Positions 38,319-45,402 of a stretch of DNA of 64,000 bases are shown piece after piece. Each line of letters opens with the position of its first letter. Position 1 is the first letter of the stretch. The notes under the pieces are model-generated. The model was not told the origin of the DNA. It did not search any database and worked only from the letters and a program-made list of their open reading frames with translations. The stretch lies in contig JACIXC010000003.1 in the NCBI GenBank assembly GCA_014360655.1, positions 186,001-250,000 of the forward strand, given 5' to 3'. The DNA comes from Actinomycetota bacterium (GTDB taxonomy: Bacteria > Actinomycetota > Geothermincolia > Geothermincolales > RBG-13-55-18). A program made the translations under genes and the position numbers.

Positions 38319-38382
38319 CTGTCCTCACCTTACCCGTGCATGCCCTATGCCTGCCGGGCGAGCTTCGCCCGCGACCCCGTGC

Positions 38383-39519
38383 CTACAGCGAACCCAGGTC
38401 GATCTTCTTGAAGCCTCCGAAGTCGGCCGCCATGCGCCGGTACAGGGCCTCGCCCAGCAGGAACCCGTAGATCTCGTCGGCCTTCGCCTCCGGGTCGACA
38501 TCCTCGAAGGCCTCCGGGAACACGGCCTTGCCCATGAAATAGGCGTCGGCGATGGCGGTGTCGATGTTGGTGGTGTAGTAGTTATAGGGCAGGTAACCAT
38601 AGACCTTCCCTTCCTTCACCGCCTTTAGGGAGTTGTAGAATCCCGGGTTGCCCGCGTAGTCGTCCCTCACCATCTGCAGCCCCGACTCGTCTATGAAGAT
38701 GATGTCGGGGTTCCAGGCTATGAGCTTTTCCTTGTCGATCATCACGCTTCCCTTGCTGCCCGTCTCGTCCACCACGTTGACGGCTCCGATGGAGGCCAGG
38801 GGCGGGAAGTTGCCCTGGGTGCTCTCGATGCCGTGGGTGCCCTTCATGCCTATGGCCCCCACGTAGACCCTCGGCTTCTCGCCAGCCGGGATATCCGCGG
38901 TGCGCCCTGCGAGGTCGTCCCGGCATCCCTTGATGTAGGCGATGACCTCCTCCGCCCTCTCTTCTTCGCCGATGATCTCCCCGATGAGGGAGATGGAATC
39001 GTATATCTCCCGGTCGAAGGTGCCGAGCTGGCCGTAGCTCAGCACCACCACGGGGATGCCCGTCTTCGACTGCAGCTCGTCGGCCTTGGCCGCATCCACC
39101 AGGTAGGCCACGAAGATCACGTCCGGGTCCACGCTGAGCAGCATCTCCGGATCGGGGGTGGAGTCGGGGCCTCCCTGCCCGATCACCGGCAGGTTGAGCA
39201 GCTCGGGGTGGGCCATGATGTACGGCCTCCCCGTGGACCACTGTTTCTCCACGTTCTCGATCCCCACCACCTTGTCCGCGCCACCCGCGTAGCAGACCAG
39301 CCGCAGAGCGCCGGGCCCGATGGCCGTGACCCTCTCCGCGGGCACGGTGACCTCCACCTCGCGCCCCGCGAGGTCGGTGATGATCCTGCTCCCCGGCCCG
39401 GAGGCCTCGCCCCCGCCCTTGCCGCCGCAGCCGGCGAGCGACAGCGCCGCCAGAAGGACCGCCGAAAGCAGGATCAGGGTGATGGTGCCTCTCAGCAACT
39501 TCCTTGCCTCTCCCTTCAT
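38383..39519 (-). CDS. metal-chelate ABC importer, lipoprotein substrate-binding protein
   Basis: 378 residues. Signal peptide with lipobox ALSLAGC, then a periplasmic-binding domain of the cluster A-II (FepB/BtuF) type: ITDLAGREVEVTVPAERVTA, GPGALRLVCYAGGADKVVGI, DPEMLLSVDPDVIFVAYL. ATG 39519 follows AAAGGAGAGGGCGGC; an in-frame ATG 10 codons upstream lacks such a site. Co-occurrence with CooC and a methyltransferase suggests nickel, cobalamin or another cofactor metal as cargo rather than plain siderophore iron. Confidence 0.9.
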   Translation of the reverse strand: MKGEARKLLRGTITLILLSAVLLAALSLAGCGGKGGGEASGPGSRIITDLAGREVEVTVPAERVTAIGPGALRLVCYAGGADKVVGIENVEKQWSTGRPYIMAHPELLNLPVIGQGGPDSTPDPEMLLSVDPDVIFVAYLVDAAKADELQSKTGIPVVVLSYGQLGTFDREIYDSISLIGEIIGEEERAEEVIAYIKGCRDDLAGRTADIPAGEKPRVYVGAIGMKGTHGIESTQGNFPPLASIGAVNVVDETGSKGSVMIDKEKLIAWNPDIIFIDESGLQMVRDDYAGNPGFYNSLKAVKEGKVYGYLPYNYYTTNIDTAIADAYFMGKAVFPEAFEDVDPEAKADEIYGFLLGEALYRRMAADFGGFKKIDLGSL

Positions 39520-39696
39520 GCCGCCCTCTCCTTTCGCGTCATCTTCCATTGCCTTGCTTGCGTTTTTCCGCCACGGGCGCCGCGTTTACCTGCCCACACG
39601 GGGGTTTTGCGCGGCATGCCCTCGCGGGCCGGCAAGCGTGGGCCACGCCTCGGGCGCCGTTTCCATCCCCCGCACGCGCGCCGCTCCCCCCGGCGT

Positions 39697-40482
39697 TCAG
39701 GGCCTGAGGCCGGCTTCCACCGCCGCCAGGACGCCGCGCACGGCTTCGCCCAGCCTTTCATCCGCCACGGGTCCGCCCTCGAGGTTCGCCCGCGCCACTG
39801 TCTCCGAATAGGGGACCTCGGCGATGGCGGCCAGCCCCGCCTGGGCCAGCTTATCCACCAGAACCTGCCTTACCCTTTCATCCACCTTGCTGAGTACCAC
39901 CCCGCACGGTTTCCCTGCCTCCTCCGCGAGGCGGCATGCCTTCTCCGCGAGGGAAACCGCCTCCCGCGAGGGATCGACCACCGCCAGGACGTAATCCGCT
40001 CCCTCCAGGACGCCGCGTCCGAAGTGCTCGATGCCCGCCTCGGTGTCCACCAGCACCCATTCCCCGTCCCCGGCGGCTATGCTCTTCAGGAACGAGCGCG
40101 CCACAACGCCCATGGGACAGGCGCAGCCCTCCATGCTGTGCTCGATCTTACCGATCCTCACCATGGACAGAACGCCGTTACCGCCGGCGACGTCCGCGGG
40201 CAGGCCCGCCGGGTCCAGGCTCTCCTCGAAGAGCCGCAGTTCCTCGTCACCCTCCCCCCTCAGGCGGGCCATGAGCTTCTCGCCCACCGCCCGCTTGCCG
40301 CCCAGGTAGCCCATGACGGTGTTCGCCGGCGGCTCCACCCCCAGCATCCCGGCCAGGCCGAGGTTGGACTCGTCCGCGTCCACCACCAGCACCTTCCCCC
40401 GTTCGCCCAGCTCCCTCGCGAGGAGGGCCACCAGGGTGCTCTTACCGCTTCCACCGCGGCCACAAACCAAGACCTTAGGCAT
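39697..40482 (-). CDS. cooC: CooC-type nickel-insertion/maturation ATPase
   Basis: 261 residues of the MinD/CooC family. Deviant Walker A CGRGGSGKSTLVALLA, VVDADESNLG, the CxC metal/dimer motif GCACPMGVVAR, and VDTEAGIEHFGRG. CooC inserts nickel into CO dehydrogenase. ATG 40482 follows GGAGGTGAAACGA; the frame is open 34 codons upstream to a TTG that overlaps the methyltransferase stop, but those residues are not family-like. Second gene of the metal-uptake operon. Confidence 0.88.
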   Translation of the reverse strand: MPKVLVCGRGGSGKSTLVALLARELGERGKVLVVDADESNLGLAGMLGVEPPANTVMGYLGGKRAVGEKLMARLRGEGDEELRLFEESLDPAGLPADVAGGNGVLSMVRIGKIEHSMEGCACPMGVVARSFLKSIAAGDGEWVLVDTEAGIEHFGRGVLEGADYVLAVVDPSREAVSLAEKACRLAEEAGKPCGVVLSKVDERVRQVLVDKLAQAGLAAIAEVPYSETVARANLEGGPVADERLGEAVRGVLAAVEAGLRP

Positions 40483-40580
40483 TCGTTTCACCTCCGTTAC
40501 CGGTACGCTTTCCTTTCCTCCCGTTCGGGGTCCGACCGCGGACCTCCGCGCAACGGCTTCCCTGAGGCGCGGTAAAGGCC

Positions 40581-41216
40581 TCAAGCCTTATCCCCGGCCC
40601 CGTCAAGCCCTTTCGGTCCGGGTTTGCGCGCCACCAGAACGAACATGTCCTCGCCGTCGTGCACGCGGACCTCCACGAACCCGGCGCAAGAGAACATCTC
40701 CTCCATCTCGTCCATGCCGGGAAGCATGTCCAGGCCCACCTCGCCCCCGATGAAGCGGTGCAGGGCATTGACCTCCTCCCGGCTCTCGTTGTGGCATACC
40801 GTCGCCCTTCCCCCCGGCCTGAGGATGCGGAACATCTCCTGGGCGGCACCCCGCTTGTCGGCCACGTGCGGAAAACAGTTGTGGCACACCACCTCGTCGA
40901 AGGAACAGTCGAGGAACGGGGTGTCCGCGAGGTCGGCGTGTATGAACTCCAGGTTGGGGCCCGCGTGTTTCTCGCGCGCCAGGGCCAACATGCGCTCCGC
41001 GATGTCCAGGGCGGTGACGTGCCCGGCCTCCCCAACCGCCTCCAGCAACCAGGGTATGATGAGGCCGGTGCCGCATCCCGCGTCCAGCACCCTGCTTCCC
41101 GGCCTGATCCCGAGGCCGCGGATGATGCGTTCGCTCACCGCCTTCCTCTCCACGGCGTTCTCGTCGTCCCAGGTATCCGCCCTCTGGTTGAAGAAGTCGC
41201 TTACCGCCGTCATCAT
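40581..41216 (-). CDS. class I SAM-dependent methyltransferase
   Basis: 211 residues. Motif I VLDAGCGTGLIIPWLLEAVG, acidic motif VTALDIAERMLALAREK, and motif post-I VVCHNCFPHVADK. Substrate unknown. Starts at ATG 41216 (GGAG upstream); a second ATG follows directly. First gene of the CooC/ABC operon, behind a structured leader and terminator. In this context it might modify a metallophore or cofactor, but that is inference. Confidence 0.85.
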   Translation of the reverse strand: MMTAVSDFFNQRADTWDDENAVERKAVSERIIRGLGIRPGSRVLDAGCGTGLIIPWLLEAVGEAGHVTALDIAERMLALAREKHAGPNLEFIHADLADTPFLDCSFDEVVCHNCFPHVADKRGAAQEMFRILRPGGRATVCHNESREEVNALHRFIGGEVGLDMLPGMDEMEEMFSCAGFVEVRVHDGEDMFVLVARKPGPKGLDGAGDKA

Positions 41217-41285
41217 GGTCCGCGCTCCCTCGTCTCCTCCACCCAAGGCCGCCCCCTTCGGGCGGCTGTGACCCGGTAAAAACAA

Positions 41286-41385
41286 GGCCACGAAGGCCGT
41301 AGCCTTCGTGGCCACAATCTATGCTACGTCGAAACCGCTCTTCACGCGGCGGCTTCTCGCCGCCCATGCTTCTTTCCCAAGCGGT
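41286..41385 (-). promoter_or_regulatory. riboswitch-like leader with intrinsic terminator
   Basis: On the minus strand the RNA begins near 41385 with a compact domain: helix P1 ACCGCTT (41385-41379) with GAGCGGT (41340-41334), an asymmetric loop GGGAAAGAAG opposite AA, and P2 CATG-GGCGGC closed by GAGAA with GCCGCC-CGTG. A linker follows, then a perfect 12-bp hairpin GGCCACGAAGGC/GCCTTCGTGGCC (41313-41286) with a TTGTTTTT tail. CGTAGC in the linker (41328-41323) can pair with GCTACG of the terminator loop (41303-41298), an alternative fold. No known class was recognised; it is too short for a cobalamin riboswitch. Confidence 0.65.
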
Positions 41386-41389
41386 AAAT

Positions 41390-41418
41390 ATTTTAGGACG
41401 GTTCCCTTTACATTACAA
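41390..41418 (-). promoter_or_regulatory. promoter of the methyltransferase-cooC-ABC operon
   Basis: On the minus strand: -35 TTGTAA (41418-41413), 17-nt spacer, -10 TAAAAT (41395-41390). It would start transcription within a few bases of the P1 helix of the leader. Confidence 0.65.
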
Positions 41419-41798
41419 TAGGAAGATGATGAGGGGCAGGTAGATCCCGGCAAGGAGGCACGTGCTCACGCGACGTGCCGCCATCACAGACGCCCATCAT
41501 CGCCGCGCCGTCACCCTACGTTGCCGTTCCCCCTCTGTGCCTCGCGCCGCATGTCCTTGAAGTGAGCCGGAGCGATATGGCGAGCTGCCTGGAAGGTGCC
41601 GCCATGAATAGCGGTAACCCACTGCCCGGGCGAAGCGAGAAAGCATGGCCCGCGTTCCCGGACCGACAGAAGCTGCGGCACGGGTCGCTGCGTGCATCCT
41701 GAATCTGTCGACGCGTGAACGGCCATCGCGATGCAGGGACGCTCTTCCCGCCGTCCCTTCCGCCTCTTACGTCCCGGTGTGGGCCGGTTGACGGGAGG
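41419..41798. other. intergenic region, no gene recognised
   Basis: Between the operon promoter and the 3' end of the zinc-ribbon membrane protein gene. Only short shadow frames without ribosome sites. Confidence 0.4.
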
Positions 41799-42548
41799 TC
41801 AGCCGGAGAGCGACATCCCTCCCCCCACCAGGCCCATGAAAGAGAAGACCAGGAAGAGGTACATGCCGACTCCCAGGGTGATGCCCTCGGTGCGCAGGAT
41901 GGTGGTGAGGTTGGTGACCGCCATGCCCAGGGCGAAGATGGCGAAGAGCAGGGCGACGCCCCCCAGCGCCTTGCTCCTGGCCAGTAGCGTGAGCAGCCCG
42001 AGAAAGGCCAGCAACCCCCCAGCGATGAGGGAACAGAGGCCGGTGAAGACGGGATAACCCTCGGAGTAGACGAAGAAGGGGTTGACGATATCCCCCGATG
42101 TCCCCCCACCGGACCTTCCGATGTCGAACCAGTCCCACCCGGAGAGGGAAAGATAGCCGCGCGGACCGGTGCCCCAGCTCATAAAGGTGCTTATCAGGAT
42201 GAGGACGCCGGCGACCAGGATGATCACGGCCCCGATCCAGAAGGCCGCACCCCTGGTCTTCCCTGCCGCTCTCGCCATCGGCGGGGCCACGGGAGGCCTC
42301 GCCGCCGCGGCCGGAGCGGCCACGGCCTGTGAATAGGGAGGCGTTGCGGGAGGAGTGGCCGTGGCCTGCGGATAGGGCGCTGCCGCTGGGAGTGGTTGCG
42401 CCGGGGGCGGCGCCGTGGGCGGCGCAGCGGCGGGAGCCGTCGGTTGCGGCGGCGGCGCCTGCGCCTCCAGGACGGCGCCGCATCTCGCGCAGAAGCGCGA
42501 CTCCGGGCGGTTTTCGTTCCCGCACTGTGGACAGGTCTTCATCTCCAT
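41799..42548 (-). CDS. zinc-ribbon membrane protein with Pro/Ala-rich linker
   Basis: About 249 residues. An N-terminal zinc ribbon (CPQCGNENRPESRFCARCGA) is joined by a ~65-residue Pro/Ala/Gln-rich linker to a membrane region with four hydrophobic helices (GAAFWIGAVIILVAGVLILI, then SLIAGGLLAFLGLLTLLA, VALLFAIFALGMAV, MYLFLVFSFMGLVGGG). The domain layout is common among actinobacterial and other bacterial proteins of unknown function. Start among ATG 42548 and ATG 42542 is uncertain. Transcribed towards the metal operon but separated by 380 bp. Confidence 0.75.
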   Translation of the reverse strand: MEMKTCPQCGNENRPESRFCARCGAVLEAQAPPPQPTAPAAAPPTAPPPAQPLPAAAPYPQATATPPATPPYSQAVAAPAAAARPPVAPPMARAAGKTRGAAFWIGAVIILVAGVLILISTFMSWGTGPRGYLSLSGWDWFDIGRSGGGTSGDIVNPFFVYSEGYPVFTGLCSLIAGGLLAFLGLLTLLARSKALGGVALLFAIFALGMAVTNLTTILRTEGITLGVGMYLFLVFSFMGLVGGGMSLSG

Positions 42549-42750
42549 CAACCCCTTGACGTCCTTTCTTGTCCGGCTCCCGCAAGGCCTTCCGGGACAA
42601 GACGCATGAAACCCTCTACGTTCGGCGACGTGAAAAGCAGGAACGAAAAGTGCAAGAATTGCTCTCCCATATTATACTCCTTGCTTCGCGGAACATCCTT
42701 TCCATCGCGACAACTCGGACGTGGAAGGGTTCGAGCCTCGTTCATGGCCG

Positions 42751-43337
42751 TCCTTCTTGCGGCGGCCGGGCCGCCGGGTAACGGTCTCGCTCGCAGGCTC
42801 GCTGCGACCGACCCGGTCGTTCCCGGCCTCGGTCGGGTTGTTATAGTTCCTTCTTCCGGCCCGGGGCCTCAGGGTAACGGTCTCGCTCGGCGCCGCGTAC
42901 CTTTCTCATAAATCCGAAACCCTGGGTAAGGCGACCTCGCTGCGACCGACCCTGTAGTTCCCCGGGCTGGTTGGGTGGGAATACGTCCTTCTTGCGGCGG
43001 CCGGGCCGCCGGGTAACGGTCTCGCTCGCAGGCTCGCTGCGACCGACCCGGTCGTTCCCGGCCTCGGTCGGGTTGTTATAGTTCCTTCTTCCGGCCCGGG
43101 GCCTCAGGGTAACGGTCTCGCTCGGCGCCGCGTACCTTTCTCATAAATCCGAAACCCTGGGTAAGGCGACCTCGCTGCGACCGACCCTGTAGTTCCCCGG
43201 GCTGGTTGGGTGGGAATACGTCCTTCTTGCGGCGGCCGGGCCGCCGGGTAACGGTCTCGCTCGCAGGCTCGCTGCGACCGACCCGGTCGTTCCCAGCCTC
43301 GGTCGGGTTGTTATAGTTCCTTCTTCCGGCCCGGGGA
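42751..43337. repeat. 235-bp tandem repeat, two full copies and one half copy
   Basis: TCCTTCTTGCGGCGGCCGGG recurs at 42751, 42986 and 43221, exactly 235 bp apart, and copies are almost identical. Each unit has two related halves (about 96 and 139 bp): both contain GTAACGGTCTCGCTCG and CTCGCTGCGACCGACCC. The units include the palindrome GGCGGCCGGGCCGCC and several GACCG/CGGTC hairpins. No frame is open through the array on either strand. It sits just 3' of the metallo-hydrolase gene. Confidence 0.92.
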
Positions 43338-43350
43338 GTGGCTCTCACGC

Positions 43351-44286
43351 TCAAGGAACGAGCTCCACCAGGAAATCCTTCTCCCGGCCGTGCAGGCGCA
43401 CGCGGCCCTCCGCCTGCAGCTTGTCCAGGTGGCACTGGAGTATCTGGGGTCCGGGGAAGAGGTGGATCAGGGGATTCTTAAAGGCGCGCCGCACGAGCTC
43501 CGGGAAGGTGAGCGGACCCGTCGCGAGCTCCCGCAGCACCCTTTCCTCGCGGCGCAGAAGGTAGGCCCTGGTCCTGGCGATCTCCTCGCCGGGTCGCTCG
43601 CTTATTCTTCCGTGGGAGGGCACGAGGAGGGTGGCCGGCAATCTGGAAAGTCTATCCAGCCCATCCAGGAATCCCGTGAGGCCCCCCGAGGACGGGGAGT
43701 ACCATGCCGTCACATCCCCCACGGCATCGGCGGTGAAGAGCATGCCGCTCCCCGGCTCGAAGAGGGAGACGAGGCCGTTGGCATGCCCCGGGGTGTTGAT
43801 CACTAGAAAGGTAAATTTACCCAGCTCTATTTCTTCCCCGGGCAAAAGCACGTCGGTGGCCTCGGCGCTGGCCATGGGGCAGAGGTGGCGGAAGTACTCG
43901 ATGATGTCCGCCCGCTCCCGGGGGATGTCCGCCATGCCGTAGCGGAAGGGCAGGTCCATGTCGAAGGTGTGGTTGAGCCGCGAGGGATCGGCGGCCAGCG
44001 GAACCTCCACGGGATGCAGGAACACACGCGGCGATATCTCCTCCAGGAGAAAGCGCATGGCGCCCATGTGGTCCGGGTGGGCGTGGGTGAGCACCACGGT
44101 GTGCACGTCGCCGATCCCCAGGCCGTGGGAGGCGAGGAAATCCTTGAGGCCGAGGTAGACCTCCTCGCGCCCGCAGCCCACGTCCACCAGGACCGCGCCG
44201 TCTTGGTCCCGGATCATGAGCACGTTGGCCGAGGCCGGCCAGACCGTCTCCTCGTCCCTGTGCAGAAAGATTCCGTCGGGAAGCAA
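43351..44286 (-). CDS. MBL-fold metallo-hydrolase
   Basis: 311 residues. The metal-binding signature THAHPDHMG (HxHxDH), later INTPGHANG and DAVGD supply the remaining ligands of a dinuclear metallo-beta-lactamase-fold hydrolase. The C-terminal segment QCHLDKLQAEGRVRLHGREK resembles a small winged-helix-like module seen in LACTB2-type hydrolases. The start is TTG 44286 with AAAGGACCAGGT upstream. Substrate unknown. Confidence 0.87.
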   Translation of the reverse strand: MLPDGIFLHRDEETVWPASANVLMIRDQDGAVLVDVGCGREEVYLGLKDFLASHGLGIGDVHTVVLTHAHPDHMGAMRFLLEEISPRVFLHPVEVPLAADPSRLNHTFDMDLPFRYGMADIPRERADIIEYFRHLCPMASAEATDVLLPGEEIELGKFTFLVINTPGHANGLVSLFEPGSGMLFTADAVGDVTAWYSPSSGGLTGFLDGLDRLSRLPATLLVPSHGRISERPGEEIARTRAYLLRREERVLRELATGPLTFPELVRRAFKNPLIHLFPGPQILQCHLDKLQAEGRVRLHGREKDFLVELVP

Positions 44287-44485
44287 ACCTGGTCCTTTCC
44301 TGGATCCCACCGGAGATATTCTACCGCACGTTCGCCGTGCGTGAACCGTGCGCGCTGCCGGAGAAGCGCATCGTGCCGACACCGCATGCCGCCGCGCTCG
44401 GGTTCGCACCGCCTCTCGAACATCCTTTCCCGCAGCGCTAAAGGAAGTGCCGCAGGTACTCGATGAAAGCATTGAATTGAAAAAT

Positions 44486-44508
44486 CCCGAAACGGCCAAA
44501 GTTTCGGG
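44486..44508 (-). terminator. terminator-like hairpin
   Basis: CCCGAAAC (44486-44493) pairs with GTTTCGGG (44501-44508). Only the minus strand has a following T-run (ATTTTT), yet no minus-strand gene ends here; on the plus strand it is a hairpin in the 5' leader of the next gene. Confidence 0.5.
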
Positions 44509-44540
44509 GATATGCCGCGCACTTATTGGAGGAGGTGTTT

Positions 44541-44591
44541 ATGGCTGCGATAACAAGGCGGCGATGGAACATCGAGACATGGGGGTGGTAA
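44541..44591 (+). CDS. short leader ORF with three Trp codons
   Basis: 16 codons from ATG 44541, which has a near-perfect ribosome site (GGAGGAGGTGTTT). Trp occurs at codons 9, 14 and 16. It stops at TAA two bases before the GTG start of the lipoprotein gene, whose own ribosome site GGGGGTGG lies inside this ORF. This implies coupled translation. Confidence 0.45.
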   Translation: MAAITRRRWNIETWGW

Positions 44592-44593
44592 CC

Positions 44594-45226
44594 GTGGGTA
44601 TGACAGGCAAGAGATGGCTCGTCCCAGTGCTCCTGGGGGCACTCGCCCTGTCCTCGGTCGCGGCCACGCTGGGATTGCAGGGATGCGGCAAGGACCAGGC
44701 GAAACAAGATTTCGTGGACGGTGTGATCGCCATCATCGAGGAGAACCAGTCGCAGCCGGAGATCGCCGCACAGGGGCAGGCGGCGTTGACGGCCTACTAC
44801 GAATCCGGCTTCACCGACCTGGCGAGCGCGGCCGCCGCGGCGCAATCCTTCATCGCGAGCAACGAGAAGGACACTCGGTCGCTTGATGATCTACGGGTAC
44901 TGCAAAAACCCGACGGCGAGGCCGGGGAGATAGCGGATACCCTCCGCTCGGGAATAGAGATCATGGACGAGGGCAACTCCGTCTTCGCGTCGGAGCTGGA
45001 AAAAGCCCCCAGACAGAGCGTGGAGGAGCGGTCGGAGTTGTTAGGGTCCACGATGGAAGCCATGAACCTCTATCTCGAAGGCATAAGCGCCATCATCTCC
45101 TCGTGCGAGATGCTCCGGGACTACGCGAAAAAGTATGGTCTCGACGGCCATGAGGATATCCAGACCTGGATCGACAAGTTTACCGGGGAGAAGGAATCGA
45201 TCGAAAAGGCCATCCAGTATATGTGA
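44594..45226 (+). CDS. helical lipoprotein of unknown function
   Basis: About 210 residues. Signal peptide KRWLVPVLLGALALSSVAAT and lipobox LGLQGC. The mature part is alpha-helical and acidic (AKQDFVDGVIAIIEENQSQP, ISAIISSCEMLRDYAKKYG), similar in style to four-helix lipoproteins, but no family is recognised. GTG 44594 is 5 nt after GGGGGTGG; ATG 44600 is an alternative. Preceded by a leader ORF. Confidence 0.65.
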   Translation: MGMTGKRWLVPVLLGALALSSVAATLGLQGCGKDQAKQDFVDGVIAIIEENQSQPEIAAQGQAALTAYYESGFTDLASAAAAAQSFIASNEKDTRSLDDLRVLQKPDGEAGEIADTLRSGIEIMDEGNSVFASELEKAPRQSVEERSELLGSTMEAMNLYLEGISAIISSCEMLRDYAKKYGLDGHEDIQTWIDKFTGEKESIEKAIQYM

Positions 45227-45339
45227 TGGCGGTTATGCCCTGTTCCAGGCACGGGGCTCGGACCTGAGCCTAAAACAACCGCCCTTCTCGTAAAAGACCC
45301 CCTGGACAAGGCCGGGAAGGGCGCCCTGCCGAAAGCGCG

Positions 45340-45371
45340 AAAAGGCGGCTCCCGCGGGGGAGCCGCCTTTT
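45340..45371. terminator. bidirectional intrinsic terminator
   Basis: AAAAGGCGGCTCCC pairs with GGGAGCCGCCTTTT around a GCGG loop. Flanking A- and T-runs make it work in both directions, ending the lipoprotein (+) and the beta-oxidation genes (-). Confidence 0.85.
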
Positions 45372-45402
45372 CCGTGGTCTTGCCTGAACACCTGGGCGTC
45401 GA

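Noticed and set aside
42720-42750. tRNA T-arm-like GGTTCGAGCC
   Set aside because: No acceptor stem, D-arm or anticodon arm can be built around it.
42751-43337. CRISPR array
   Set aside because: The repeat is a contiguous 235-bp tandem, with no short repeats separated by unique spacers.
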